A stretch of DNA of 64,000 nt from Sphingopyxis sp. (GTDB lineage: Bacteria; Pseudomonadota; Alphaproteobacteria; Sphingomonadales; Sphingomonadaceae): contig PNNB01000024.1 of the NCBI GenBank assembly GCA_013823985.1, positions 62,001-126,000 on the forward strand. The letters run 5' to 3'. Position 1 is the first letter of the stretch. Each line of letters starts with the position of its first letter. The position numbers were made by a program, and so were the translations under genes. This document shows positions 51,522 through 61,295 of this stretch, one piece after another. Under the pieces are notes generated by a model that made no database searches, was not told the origin of the DNA, and was given only the letters and a program-made list of their open reading frames with translations.

Positions 51522-53810
51522 ATGCCCGAAGCTAATTTACAAAATGATCCGCCGTGGTTGAACGGCCTCAACGCTCCACAACGTGAGGCCGTGCTGACGA
51601 CCGAAGGGCCAGTCCTGCTTTTGGCTGGCGCCGGTACCGGCAAGACGGCTGCTTTGACCGCACGCATGGCGCAGATTCTCTATACCCGTCTGGCGTGGCC
51701 CTCGGAAATTTTGGCTGTCACCTTCACCAACAAGGCCGCGCGTGAAATGCGCGAACGGATTGGTACCATGGTAGGTGAAGCGGTTGAGGGCATGCCGTGG
51801 CTGGGTACGTTCCACAGCATCGGTGCCAAACTGCTCCGCAGACATGCCGAAGTTATCGGATTACAGAGCAATTTCACGATCATCGACACCGACGACCAGA
51901 TTCGCCTGTTGAAGCAGCTGATCCAGTCCGAAGACCTCGATGAAAAGCGCTTCCCTGCCCGCGGCCTAGCGGCGTTGCTCGACAAATGGAAAAACGCCGG
52001 AAAGTCGCCATCGGACCTCGATGCGGCCGACAATGAAGCCTATGCCAATGGGAAAGGCCAGCGGATGTATGCGCTTTATCAGGCGCGGCTTCTGGCCTTG
52101 AATGCCTGCGACTTTGGCGATTTGTTGTTGCATGGTTTGAACCTGCTCAAAAACCACCGCGATATTCTCGAAAAATATCAGGCGCAGTTCAAATATATAT
52201 TGGTGGACGAATATCAAGATACCAATGCCGTCCAATATCTCTGGCTGCGCCTGCTCGCGCAAAAGCGGAAAAATATCTGCTGTGTTGGTGATGATGACCA
52301 AAGCATCTATTCCTGGCGAGGGGCCGAGGTTGCCAATATCCTGCGTTTCGAAAAGGATTTTCCTGGCGCGAAAATCATCAAGCTAGAACAGAATTACCGC
52401 AGCACGCCGCATATTCTTGCCGCAGCCAGCGGCCTGATCGACGCCAACAGCGCGCGTCTGGGCAAGACCTTGTGGACCGAACTGGATGAAGGTGAAAAGG
52501 TCCGCATCATCGGTGTGTGGGATGGACCGGAAGAAGCACGACGTGTCGGTGAGGAAATCGAGAGCCTGCAATATAAGGGCGAAAGCCTCGACAGCATCGC
52601 TATCCTCGTCCGCGCCCAGCATCAGACCCGCGAATTTGAAGATCGCTTCATACAAATCGGCCTTAACTACCGGATAGTAGGTGGTTTTCGTTTTTATGAA
52701 CGTGCCGAAATCCGGGATGCCATAGCCTATTTGCGGATCGTCAACCAACCGGCCGATGACCTGGCCTTTGAACGCATCGTCAATGTGCCGAAGCGCGGCA
52801 TTGGGGATAAGGCTGTGGAAAAAATCCACATCATCGCCCGTGCAGACCAAACCCCGCTCAGTGTCGCGGCTGCCCGGTTGGTGGGTACGGACGAACTTTC
52901 GGGGAAGGCGCGCAAGTCGCTGGCCGATCTCGTCGTCGACATCGCCCGCTGGCGGGACGAGGCATCGCGCATGACCGCTGCGGATCTGACGCGCCTGATC
53001 CTCGACGAAAGTGGTTATACTGCTGTGCTGCAGGCCGAACGGAGCGTGGAAGCATCCGGAAGGCTTGAAAACCTGAACGAACTTGCCCGCGCCATGGAAG
53101 AATATGAAACTCTGGGCGAGTTTTTGGAGCATGTCAGTCTGGTCATGGACAATGACCGGGGCGATCCCGGTGCAAGTGTCACGATTATGACAATCCACGC
53201 GGCCAAAGGCCTCGAATATGACAATATTTTCCTGGTGGGCTGGGAAGACGGCATCTTCCCGTCGCAGCGCGCGCTCGACGAAGGTGGCCTTGCCTCTTTG
53301 GAAGAGGAACGCCGCTTGGCCTATGTCGCAATCACCCGCGCACGACGGAAATGTACGATTATCCACGCCGCGAACCGACGCATCTATGGCCAATGGACAT
53401 CCAGCATACCAAGCCGCTTTATCGAAGAACTGCCGCTCGACCATATAGAAGCCGAACAAACGATGACGGGCGGCGCGTCGCTATGGCGTGCGAACTGGTC
53501 GGAACAGGCCGATCCCTTCGCCCATCTCGCTGCGTCCAACCAAGGCCGCAGCAACGCGCGCGGTCCCGGATGGCAGCGTGCCGCGACCAGCGGTGGCTTT
53601 AACCCCCGCCCGCAACGTATCGCCGAAAACACGCGCAGTACCGTCAGCTTGGGCAATAAGGGGCGCAGCGACCTTTCGGTAAGCATGCGCGTTTTTCACG
53701 AGAAATTCGGCTACGGCACTATTGCCGAGATTGAAGGCAACAAGCTGGAAATCGACTTTGAGGTCGCAGGCCGTAAGCGCGTTATGGATAGCTTTATCTC
53801 CATAGCCTGA
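51522..53810 (+). CDS. UvrD/PcrA-type ATP-dependent DNA helicase
   Basis: 762 aa from the ATG at 51522, 11 bp after the transporter stop; the frame upstream is a shadow. SF1A helicase motifs in order: Q-motif LNAPQREAV, Walker A LAGAGTGKTAAL, Ia VTFTNKAAREM, II ILVDEYQDTNAVQ, III VGDDDQSIYSWRGAEV, IV LEQNYRST, V TIMTIHAAKGLEYDNIFLVG, VI RRLAYVAITRAR. A C-terminal Tudor-like tail KFGYGTIAEIEGNKLEIDFE is found in PcrA/UvrD. Repair and replication-conflict helicase. I leave the symbol open between uvrD and pcrA. Confidence 0.94.
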   Translation: MPEANLQNDPPWLNGLNAPQREAVLTTEGPVLLLAGAGTGKTAALTARMAQILYTRLAWPSEILAVTFTNKAAREMRERIGTMVGEAVEGMPWLGTFHSIGAKLLRRHAEVIGLQSNFTIIDTDDQIRLLKQLIQSEDLDEKRFPARGLAALLDKWKNAGKSPSDLDAADNEAYANGKGQRMYALYQARLLALNACDFGDLLLHGLNLLKNHRDILEKYQAQFKYILVDEYQDTNAVQYLWLRLLAQKRKNICCVGDDDQSIYSWRGAEVANILRFEKDFPGAKIIKLEQNYRSTPHILAAASGLIDANSARLGKTLWTELDEGEKVRIIGVWDGPEEARRVGEEIESLQYKGESLDSIAILVRAQHQTREFEDRFIQIGLNYRIVGGFRFYERAEIRDAIAYLRIVNQPADDLAFERIVNVPKRGIGDKAVEKIHIIARADQTPLSVAAARLVGTDELSGKARKSLADLVVDIARWRDEASRMTAADLTRLILDESGYTAVLQAERSVEASGRLENLNELARAMEEYETLGEFLEHVSLVMDNDRGDPGASVTIMTIHAAKGLEYDNIFLVGWEDGIFPSQRALDEGGLASLEEERRLAYVAITRARRKCTIIHAANRRIYGQWTSSIPSRFIEELPLDHIEAEQTMTGGASLWRANWSEQADPFAHLAASNQGRSNARGPGWQRAATSGGFNPRPQRIAENTRSTVSLGNKGRSDLSVSMRVFHEKFGYGTIAEIEGNKLEIDFEVAGRKRVMDSFISIA

Positions 53811-53884
53811 CGTCAAAACATGCACATCATCATGGAACGTGAAATCAGGTTCGGCGTTTCCTTCTTTTGAAAAGGAGAACGGAA

Positions 53885-54775
53885 ATGGCGATGATTGAAA
53901 CACGCGACGGTGCATGGCTCTACGTGAAAGATTGGGGCAAAGGCGATCCGGTTGTCCTGATCCACGGTTGGCCGCTATCGTCGGATAGCTGGGATCCGGT
54001 GGCGGATGCTTTGGCAAATGCCGGACACAGGGTTATTTCTTATGACCGTCGCGGGTTCGGGCGTTCGGAACAGACATGGGATGGCTACGACTATGACAGC
54101 CTGTCCGATGACCTGGCCGACGTGCTGCAGGCAACAGGAGCCACGGATAATGTTACCCTAGTCGGTTTTTCCATGGGTGGGGGTGAAGTTGCCCGTTACA
54201 TGTCCCGGCACAGCGGCGCAGGGGTAGTTCGCGCGGCGCTGATCGCTTCGGTCGTCCCCTATATGTTGCAGACGGACGATAATCCTGATGGCGTACCGCA
54301 GGAAACATTCGACCAGATGACCCAGCAAATGCTTGATGATCGTCCTGCATTCATGAAGTCATTTCTGAACGATTTTTTCGGCGTGGGTTGGTTCAGCAAG
54401 CCTGTTAGTTCCGCGGTGCTGGATTGTGCATGGCGCTTGACGATGCAGGCGGGATTACGGCCAACGCTGAAATGCGCCGAGGCATTTTCGAGCACGGACT
54501 TCCGCCCCGAACTGCCATCTTTCCAAGTCCCGACGCTGATCATTCACGGAACTGCCGACAAAACTGTTCCGATCCAGGCAACCGGACGAATGGCGGCGTC
54601 AATGATCGATGATGTCCAACTGGTCGAATATTCCGGATCCCCACATGGACTTTTCGAAACGGATCGTGACCGGCTGATCGGCGATCTCATGGCGTTTCTA
54701 AATGGCGAGGAAGTAAGGGTTCATATCCTAGAGGAACAAATGGTCGATCCTGTGTTGCCCATGGGCAGCTATTAA
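53885..54775 (+). CDS. Alpha/beta hydrolase, non-haem haloperoxidase-like
   Basis: 296 aa from the ATG at 53885, preceded by AAAGGAGAACGGAA. Fold motifs: oxyanion loop VVLIHGWPLSSDSWDP, YDRRGFGRSEQ, nucleophile VGFSMGGGEVARY (Ser), IIHGTADKTVP (Asp), SGSPHGLF (His). The C-terminus (about 280-296) is a variable extension. Resembles the cofactor-free chloroperoxidase/esterase group. The natural substrate is unknown. A 13-bp hairpin lies downstream. Confidence 0.88.
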   Translation: MAMIETRDGAWLYVKDWGKGDPVVLIHGWPLSSDSWDPVADALANAGHRVISYDRRGFGRSEQTWDGYDYDSLSDDLADVLQATGATDNVTLVGFSMGGGEVARYMSRHSGAGVVRAALIASVVPYMLQTDDNPDGVPQETFDQMTQQMLDDRPAFMKSFLNDFFGVGWFSKPVSSAVLDCAWRLTMQAGLRPTLKCAEAFSSTDFRPELPSFQVPTLIIHGTADKTVPIQATGRMAASMIDDVQLVEYSGSPHGLFETDRDRLIGDLMAFLNGEEVRVHILEEQMVDPVLPMGSY

Positions 54776-54793
54776 TTCCGGTTTAACCAATCA

Positions 54794-54841
54794 GCATCGC
54801 AGAGGACGGATGATTTTCCATGCAAGCCTCCTCTGCGGTGC
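54794..54841. other. 13-bp intergenic hairpin with 22-nt loop
   Basis: GCATCGCAGAGGA (54794-54806) pairs with TCCTCTGCGGTGC (54829-54841) across 13 positions with one G-T, enclosing a 22-nt loop. It lies between the hydrolase stop and the PilZ gene. No T-tract follows, so it may be a Rho-independent terminator only weakly, an mRNA 3' stabiliser, or a small-RNA element. Confidence 0.5.
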
Positions 54842-54988
54842 GATAATGGTTCCAAATGCTGCGCAATTCTAAAGCGCCGATAAAATGCAATTTTTCCAGG
54901 TCCGAAAGCTAAAGTTTTGAAACCGATTGCCGTAATTCCATGAAATGCACGGCGATCTTTTCGAAACACCCCAGAAACGGACCATTTC

Positions 54989-55645
54989 ATGGAACTGAAC
55001 TATTCGTTGGATACAGCTTCGGGCCCGGCGATCGACGAATGCGCGCCTGCGCGGGAACGCCGGTCATCCAATCGTCAAGTGTCCGTTATGCTCACGGCAA
55101 AGCTGGAAACATCCGGCCGCCAACAACCATGCCGCATCCTCAACATATCTAGCAAAGGCGCCAATATTGAGTCGCTGATTAGCCTCAAGGTTGGGCAACC
55201 GATTGAAATCGAATTTCGCTCCAATTTGAAATCGAAAGGCACAATCCGTTGGGTCCGGGACGCGCAGGCGGGTGTCGAATTTAACGAGGCCATCGACCTC
55301 AACGAAATCTGGAAGCGCTCGGAAGTGAGCATCAAGCGCATCAAACCGCGGCCGCCACGTTACTGCTGTTTTGCACCAGCCATGGTCGAACATGGCGAGA
55401 ACCGGCAGCAATGCCAGATTATCGACATTTCGGCGTCAGGTATGCGTGTTGTCGACGTAAAGAAAATGGTTCTGGGTGCGACAGTCATGATTGAGCCCAC
55501 TGGCCTCCCGCGCCATCGTGCAAAGGTCGTCTGGTGCAACAAAGAATCGGCCGGTCTAAAGCTTGTTAACCCCTTCAAATATCACGAACTGGAAATGTGG
55601 CTTTTGCAGCAAGAGAGTTCGCACTTTCGGGACGGGACATGCTGA
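54989..55645 (+). CDS. Tandem PilZ-domain c-di-GMP-binding protein
   Basis: 218 aa, soluble. The first PilZ domain (about 20-110) has RRSSNRQVSV (RxxxR) and ILNISSKGANI (N/DxSxxG), the full c-di-GMP motif. The second (about 120-215) has IIDISASGMRV with a less perfect basic motif (KPRPPRYCC) and WCNKESAGLKLVNP. It may therefore bind c-di-GMP mainly in the first domain. Its end overlaps the HD-GYP gene, so receptor and phosphodiesterase are translationally coupled. Confidence 0.9.
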   Translation: MELNYSLDTASGPAIDECAPARERRSSNRQVSVMLTAKLETSGRQQPCRILNISSKGANIESLISLKVGQPIEIEFRSNLKSKGTIRWVRDAQAGVEFNEAIDLNEIWKRSEVSIKRIKPRPPRYCCFAPAMVEHGENRQQCQIIDISASGMRVVDVKKMVLGATVMIEPTGLPRHRAKVVWCNKESAGLKLVNPFKYHELEMWLLQQESSHFRDGTC

Positions 55646-56946
55646 TTGAAGTCGGGACCGAACAGCTCTCGGTCGGAATGTATGTCCATTCACTGGACTT
55701 GGCTTGGTATGAACATCCCTTTTGGAGCCGCCGCTTCCTGATCCGCGATCAATCCGATTTGGACGCCCTGCTGAATGCCGGCCCCAAGGTAATTGTGATC
55801 GATGATAGCAAGGGTGTCGGGCTCTCCGAACCGTCGGAGGTTGATACAACCGCAGAAGCCGACATCGAAGCAGACGAAAAGGAAGCAGACGAAGTCTCCC
55901 CTAAAGTGACAACAACACGCAAATTCAATACACCCCAAATGCCAAATGCAATTTTTATTCCGGAACCGGAGTCTAGACCGACGCCGCTGCTCGGCGATGC
56001 ACGGGTGACGGAAATGCGGCGCGCTACGAAAATGCTGGAGAGGTCCAAGACAGAAGTCATAAATCTGTTCGAAGACGCCCGCTTGGGTAAAGCAATTACG
56101 ACGGATAAAATTTCTAGCCTCGTCTCCCAAATATCAAAAAGCGTCAACAAGGATCCGTCGATCATCCTCAACGTTGCGCGGCTCAAGTCCAAAGACGAAT
56201 ATACCTACCTTCATTCGGTATCCGTGTGCGCCCTCATGATAAATTTGGGTCGAAGATTGGGGCTCGATGAAGCCGTTGTGCAGGACTTGGGTTTGGCCGG
56301 TATGCTGCACGATCTTGGCAAGATGTCGATCCCGGACCTCATATTGAACAAGCCGGGAAAGCTGGACGACGATGAGTGGAAGGTTGTCCGTAGCCATCCG
56401 GAAAAAGGCCATGCCATACTTTTGCAAGCTGACTGCGGCACACCCACGGCGCTTGATGTCTGCCTTCACCACCATGAAAAAATGGATGGCACCGGCTACC
56501 CCTTCCAAATTCCGGGAGAAAACATCAGCCTTGCTGCACGTATGGCTGCAATCTGCGATGTGTACGACGCGATCACGTCACAGCGTAGCTATAACAAGCC
56601 TTTATCGGGTGCGATGGCTTTGGCAAAAATGATGAGCTGGAAAGGCCATTTCGACCAGAAGTTGCTGCGCGCCTTCGTTGAAAGTCTGGGCATATTTCCG
56701 ATTGGAAGCATTGTGCATCTGACGAACGAAACCCTGGCTGTGGTCATTGGGGAGGACCCCGAGGATTATTCGATGCCCCTGGTACGGATCTTTTACGATC
56801 TCCCAAGTCGAAGTGCAGTCGAAAGCCGGGACATCCAGATCATGAGGGATTCAGGGTCGATCCAGTTTCACGCAACCCATTATGATCCCGATCCGGCAAT
56901 CGAAGCCTTGGCGAAAGACGCCCTTCACCAACGCGAACTTGTCTAG
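55639..56946 (+). CDS. HD-GYP c-di-GMP phosphodiesterase with DUF3391 N-terminus
   Basis: 435 aa from the ATG at 55639, inside the PilZ stop region. N-terminal DUF3391 (1-60: VSVGMYVHSLDL-like segment, SVGMYVHSLDLAWYEHPF), then an acidic linker (about 65-90). HD-GYP domain at about 180-370: GMLHDLGKMSIPDLIL (HD at 224-225), RSHPEKGH, LHHHEKMDGTGYPF (GYP at 286-288), and AICDVYDAITSQRSY. All metal-binding motifs are present, so hydrolysis of c-di-GMP is expected. No receiver domain or membrane anchor. Confidence 0.92.
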   Translation: MLIEVGTEQLSVGMYVHSLDLAWYEHPFWSRRFLIRDQSDLDALLNAGPKVIVIDDSKGVGLSEPSEVDTTAEADIEADEKEADEVSPKVTTTRKFNTPQMPNAIFIPEPESRPTPLLGDARVTEMRRATKMLERSKTEVINLFEDARLGKAITTDKISSLVSQISKSVNKDPSIILNVARLKSKDEYTYLHSVSVCALMINLGRRLGLDEAVVQDLGLAGMLHDLGKMSIPDLILNKPGKLDDDEWKVVRSHPEKGHAILLQADCGTPTALDVCLHHHEKMDGTGYPFQIPGENISLAARMAAICDVYDAITSQRSYNKPLSGAMALAKMMSWKGHFDQKLLRAFVESLGIFPIGSIVHLTNETLAVVIGEDPEDYSMPLVRIFYDLPSRSAVESRDIQIMRDSGSIQFHATHYDPDPAIEALAKDALHQRELV

Positions 56947-57034
56947 GTTAATTTCGCAATCGGAAACTTGCCTGTGCGTGGGCACCGCAATCTTGCGCTG
57001 GCCAGCCGCAATAATATTTGGCAAGTCATCGGCT

Positions 57035-58177
57035 ATGCGCGATCAAAGCCAATCTTTAATGAACGAAGCCCGTAATGCCTTACAACGGCGAGATGGCAAT
57101 ACGGCGCGCAGGCTCATTCTGGAAATTGACGAGCGGGAGCGTCCTTGGCTGTTGCTTGCACAAGCCTGCAACATGGTCGGGGACAACGACGCGGAAGCAG
57201 CGGCCCTTCAGGCGCAATTGAAATTGAACGCCCGCGACATTCCCGCACTGATCCTGACGGCCGAGATGAAAGCACGCCTTGGCGACGACCGTGCCGCTGT
57301 GGCATTCTTTAAAGCGGCCATCAATCAGGCATCCGCGCAGGGTGATATTCCCACGGCGCTGCGCCCCATGTTGCAACGCGCGGAAAACTTTCTGGTGGAG
57401 AGCCAGAAACGTTTTGAACAGCATCTGCTCGATAGCCTTCGGAAATGTGGTGTGACGGGCGAAGCGCGCATCGAAAATGCGATTGACCTCTTGCTGGGCA
57501 CGAAACAGCTCTATCTCCAGCAGCCCTCTAGCTTCTATTTTCCGGGCCTACCCCAGAAGCAGTTTTACGAGCGGTCCGAATTTGACTGGGTTGCTGCCGT
57601 AGAGGCAAAAATTCCGGAGATGCGCGCTGAGTTGCTGTCGGTGCTATCCGACGGACAGGATTTCGTTCCCTATGTCGAATCCAGCGCCGACCGACCGCAC
57701 GCCGCCAATCCCTTGATTAATGACCCGAGCTGGGGTGCCTATTATTTCTGGAAAAGCGGCGAGATTGTTGAAGAGCATGCCACGCGTTGCCCGGCAACAA
57801 TTGCCGCACTGGATGTGGCGCCGATGCCGCGCATCGACAAACGGTCGCCCATCGCCCTTTGGTCTTTGTTAAAACCCGGCACCCATATCAAGCCGCACCA
57901 CGGGTTGCTCAACACGCGCCTGATTTGCCACATCCCGCTCATCATACCGGAAAACTGCGCCTTACGTGTCGGAAACGAGACCAGGGCGTGGAAAGAAGGG
58001 GAAGCGTTGATCTTCGATGACAGTATCGAACATGAGGCCTGGAACCGCAGTCAAGAAACGCGGGTGGTTCTTTTGTTCGAAGTGTGGCGGCCTGAAATCA
58101 CTATGGCCGAACGTGAAGCGCTGACCGCGCTTTTTGAAACGATTAACGAATATCAGGGTGTTCCTGAGGAAATTTGA
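57035..58177 (+). CDS. Aspartyl/asparaginyl beta-hydroxylase-domain protein with TPR-like N-terminus
   Basis: 380 aa from the ATG at 57035 (MNEARNA at 57059 is possible). The N-terminal half is helical and TPR-like (NEARNALQRRDGNTARRLILEIDERE…AAALQAQLKLNARDIPALILTAEMKARLGDDRAAVAFFKAAI). The C-terminal hydroxylase domain (about 240-360) shows LKPGTHIKPHHGLLNTRLICHIPL (Fe His and 2-oxoglutarate Arg region), AWKEGEALIFDDSIEHEAWN (second His) and RVVLLFEVWRP. It is an Fe(II)/2-oxoglutarate dioxygenase fold. The substrate is probably a protein or lipid side chain, but unknown. Confidence 0.88.
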   Translation: MRDQSQSLMNEARNALQRRDGNTARRLILEIDERERPWLLLAQACNMVGDNDAEAAALQAQLKLNARDIPALILTAEMKARLGDDRAAVAFFKAAINQASAQGDIPTALRPMLQRAENFLVESQKRFEQHLLDSLRKCGVTGEARIENAIDLLLGTKQLYLQQPSSFYFPGLPQKQFYERSEFDWVAAVEAKIPEMRAELLSVLSDGQDFVPYVESSADRPHAANPLINDPSWGAYYFWKSGEIVEEHATRCPATIAALDVAPMPRIDKRSPIALWSLLKPGTHIKPHHGLLNTRLICHIPLIIPENCALRVGNETRAWKEGEALIFDDSIEHEAWNRSQETRVVLLFEVWRPEITMAEREALTALFETINEYQGVPEEI

Positions 58178-58249
58178 AATCAATTCGTTACAATTGCCAA
58201 TTTGATGGCTAGCAAAACATTCTCTTTCTGTATGTTTTGCTAAAAGCCG

Positions 58250-59593
58250 ATGTCCACCAAAGAAATCCATCCTCTCGCAATAGCCGATTTCCGCTATTAT
58301 TGGCTTGCCCGCTTTATGGCGGTCCTTGCGACGATGGGAATGGTCGTCGTAATTGGCTATCAAGCCTATGATATCGCCCGCAGCGATTATGGCATGTCGA
58401 TCCGCGAGGCTTCGCTTCAGCTAGGTCTGCTTGGACTGTTTCAATTTGTCCCGTTGGCGCTCTTAACACCCGTTGCGGGATGGGCCGCCGACCGTTGGGA
58501 ACGTCGTACTGTCGCCCTGATTGCGAATGCTATCGACATGCTTGTGGCACTGGCCTTGGGCTGGTTCACATATAGCGACACGCTGACGTTGCCTTTGCTT
58601 TTCATATTCGCTGCGCTGCATGGGGTTGCGCGGGTGTTTGTCGGCCCGTCGATGTCGGCAATCGCGCCTAACATCGTGCCGCCCAGTTCCCTTCCCCGCG
58701 CGATCGCCATGAGCTCAATTGCTTGGCAGGTCGGGTCAGTCTTCGGTCCTGCAGCCGGAGGGCTTCTTTTTGCGGCGAATCCATCATCGCCCTATTGGGT
58801 CTCGGCCGCATTGTTGCTGCTGGCCTCGACAAGTCTCAGCTTTGTGAAGCCGGTCTATCCGCCGCCAATGGAGCGTAAGGTGCATCCTGTGCGGCAGATG
58901 ATCGATGGCATTCGCTATACCTGGTCCGAACGATTTTTGCTGGGCGCTATAACGCTGGATCTGTTTGCCGTGCTGTTGGCAGGGGCGACCGCGCTTCTGC
59001 CGGTGTATGCGCGTGACATATTGCAGGTCGGACCCGACGGACTCGGCCAGTTGCGCGCCGCACCCGCAATTGGTGCGTCGCTGGTTGCGCTTTTTCTGAC
59101 GTTCCGACCATTGCGGCATAATGTCGGTAGCAAAATGCTGTGGGCGGTCGTGGTCTTTGGTTTGGCGACGATCGGGTTTGGATTGAGCCATGAAATTGGC
59201 GCACACCTGTTTGGCAATGGCCGGATCGCTGCGCTGAATATGGGCGCGGGCATGGCCGTTGCGCTTGTCATGCTCATCTTGCTTGGCGCTTCAGACATGC
59301 TTTCCGTATATGTGCGCTCGTCTCTGGTGCAATTAAATACGCCCGACGACATGCGGGGGCGGGTAAGCTCCGTCTCCGGCCTCGCCATTTCCGCATCCAA
59401 CGAATTGGGGGAGTTGCAGTCTGGTGTGGCGGCCGCTTTACTCGGTCCCGTAGGTGCGGTTGTAGCGGGCGGAGCCGGCGCCATTTTCGTAACGGGCCTT
59501 TGGACCTGGCTGTTTCCCGAGCTTAGAAATGCCCGGACATTCGAACCGCAATACCGCAAACAGGAACGCCCCACCCACCCCGATTCAGCATAG
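58250..59593 (+). CDS. MFS transporter, EntS-like
   Basis: 447 aa, about 12 hydrophobic helices. The N-terminus DFRYYWLARFMAVLATMGMVVVIGYQAYDIA and the loop 2-3 motif GWAADRWERRTVALIANAIDM are MFS motif A-like. SMSAIAPNIVPPSSLPRAIAMSSIAWQVGSVFGPAAGGLL is the segment shared with the enterobactin-exporter group. The substrate is not inferable. Encoded alone, 72 bp after the hydroxylase gene. Confidence 0.88.
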   Translation: MSTKEIHPLAIADFRYYWLARFMAVLATMGMVVVIGYQAYDIARSDYGMSIREASLQLGLLGLFQFVPLALLTPVAGWAADRWERRTVALIANAIDMLVALALGWFTYSDTLTLPLLFIFAALHGVARVFVGPSMSAIAPNIVPPSSLPRAIAMSSIAWQVGSVFGPAAGGLLFAANPSSPYWVSAALLLLASTSLSFVKPVYPPPMERKVHPVRQMIDGIRYTWSERFLLGAITLDLFAVLLAGATALLPVYARDILQVGPDGLGQLRAAPAIGASLVALFLTFRPLRHNVGSKMLWAVVVFGLATIGFGLSHEIGAHLFGNGRIAALNMGAGMAVALVMLILLGASDMLSVYVRSSLVQLNTPDDMRGRVSSVSGLAISASNELGELQSGVAAALLGPVGAVVAGGAGAIFVTGLWTWLFPELRNARTFEPQYRKQERPTHPDSA

Positions 59594-59715
59594 CGAATAT
59601 CGCGCGCATTTCGTCGCAATCCTATTGTCTACTATTTTGATTGAGATACATGGTGCTATCCGTCGCAAACGGCCTAGCAACTTTATTCCCCTCAAAATTG
59701 CACAAGGAGCCGACG

Positions 59716-60357
59716 ATGCCCAAGTCACCTCAAGAACCGACAATTCTCATCATTCCCGGCCTCAGCAACAGCGGACCGGAGCATTGGCAAACAAAATGGG
59801 AGGAACGCCTGCCCAAAAGCAGGCGAGCACAACTTGGGGGCTGGGACAGTCCCCGCAAGTCGGCGTGGATCACGAATCTTGGCATCGCAATCCGCCAGAT
59901 CGCTGGCCCCAAAATTCTTGTTGCCCATAGCCTTGGCTGCCACGCGGTCGCATGGTGGGCCAAGCAAGAGCCGGAATCTGCGGAACTGGACATTGTGGGT
60001 GCGCTTCTGGTCGCTCCGCCCGATGTCGACAATATTGCCAAGGGGTCGCCTTTAGCCGATTTCGGGCCTGCACCACGCACATTTCTACCCTTCCCTGCCC
60101 TTCTCGTTGCGAGCCAGAACGACCCCTATTGCGGCATACAGCACGCACAGAAACTGGCCCGACGCTGGCGCGCGCGGTTCGTAAATGCGGGGTTGTTCGG
60201 GCATATCAATGCAGACTCCGGCATTGGTGAATGGCCATATGGCCTATCGCTTCTTGACACCCTGATGTTTAAGGGCAATCCGATATCAAATCCGGCATTG
60301 GTCGCGCGTATCGAAACATTGCGGGCGCAGCGACAACAAGCCGATACTTTCGTCTGA
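59716..60357 (+). CDS. RBBP9/YdeN-type alpha/beta hydrolase
   Basis: 213 aa from the ATG at 59716 with AAGGAG six bases ahead; the frame upstream to 59641 lacks a ribosome site. N-terminal LIIPGLSNSGPEHWQTKWE is the family hallmark. The nucleophile is VAHSLGCHAVAWW (Ser), the acid in VASQNDPYCGIQ (Asp) and the His in NAGLFGHINADSGIGEWPYG. Serine hydrolase of unknown substrate. It lies 16 bp ahead of cysK and is probably co-transcribed with it. Confidence 0.9.
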   Translation: MPKSPQEPTILIIPGLSNSGPEHWQTKWEERLPKSRRAQLGGWDSPRKSAWITNLGIAIRQIAGPKILVAHSLGCHAVAWWAKQEPESAELDIVGALLVAPPDVDNIAKGSPLADFGPAPRTFLPFPALLVASQNDPYCGIQHAQKLARRWRARFVNAGLFGHINADSGIGEWPYGLSLLDTLMFKGNPISNPALVARIETLRAQRQQADTFV

Positions 60358-60373
60358 GTAAGGAGCGAACAAT

Positions 60374-61294
60374 ATGAAAGCCCAATCCATCCTCGAGACC
60401 ATCGGCAACAGCCCGCATATCCGGCTTGCCCGCATGTTTCCCAATGCGGAAGTGTGGGTAAAGTCGGAGCGGTCCAATCCCGGTGGATCAATCAAGGACC
60501 GTATTGGGCTGGCGATGATCGAAGCCGCCGAACAGGACGGAAGCTTGAAACCCGGTGGCACCATTATCGAACCGACGTCGGGTAACACCGGCGTCGGGCT
60601 TGCCATGGTCGCAGCAGTCAAAGGATATAAGCTTATCCTTGTGATGCCCGAGTCCATGTCGCTGGAGCGCCGGCGGTTGATGCTCGCCTACGGCGCGACC
60701 TTCGACCTGACGCCGCGCGAGCGGGGGATGAAGGGCGCGATCGAGCGTGCGATGGAGCTGGTGGCAGCGACTCCCAATTCGTGGATGCCACAGCAGTTTG
60801 AAAATCCGGCCAACATCAACGTACACGTCCGCACCACGGCGCAGGAAATCCTTGCGGACTTCGCCGATACACCGATTGACGCGATGATAACGGGTGTCGG
60901 AACCGGCGGCCATATTACGGGCTGTGCAGAGGTCCTCAAAAAAGCGTGGCCGAACATGAAGGTGTTTGCCGTCGAGCCGACCCTATCCCCGGTCATCAGC
61001 GGTGGACAGCCTGGGCCGCACGCGATCCAGGGCATTGGCGCAGGTTTCATTCCTGAAAACCTGCACACTGCACTTCTGGACGGCGTTATCCAGGTCGATC
61101 CGGATGTCGCCAAGGAAACAGCACGCCGCGCAGCACGGGAGGAAGGAATGCTGGTTGGCATATCCTCCGGTGCGACGCTGGCCGCCATCGCGCAGAAGTT
61201 GCCCGATCTACCCGCAGGCAGCCGCATATTGGGCTTTAACTATGACACTGGGGAGCGTTATCTTTCGGTCCCAGATTTTCTGCCTGTAGAATAA
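60374..61294 (+). CDS. cysK: Cysteine synthase A
   Basis: 306 aa PLP enzyme making Cys from O-acetylserine and sulfide. The PLP lysine is in [19 protein letters not shown]. Substrate loop [12 protein letters not shown], phosphate loop [18 protein letters not shown], and the C-terminal [11 protein letters not shown]. Start ATG with AAGGAGCG upstream. The Ile-terminal CysE peptide partner is not in the window. Followed by a strong hairpin. Confidence 0.96.
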   Translation: MKAQSILETIGNSPHIRLARMFPNAEVWVKSERSNPGGSIKDRIGLAMIEAAEQDGSLKPGGTIIEPTSGNTGVGLAMVAAVKGYKLILVMPESMSLERRRLMLAYGATFDLTPRERGMKGAIERAMELVAATPNSWMPQQFENPANINVHVRTTAQEILADFADTPIDAMITGVGTGGHITGCAEVLKKAWPNMKVFAVEPTLSPVISGGQPGPHAIQGIGAGFIPENLHTALLDGVIQVDPDVAKETARRAAREEGMLVGISSGATLAAIAQKLPDLPAGSRILGFNYDTGERYLSVPDFLPVE

Positions 61295-61295
61295 C

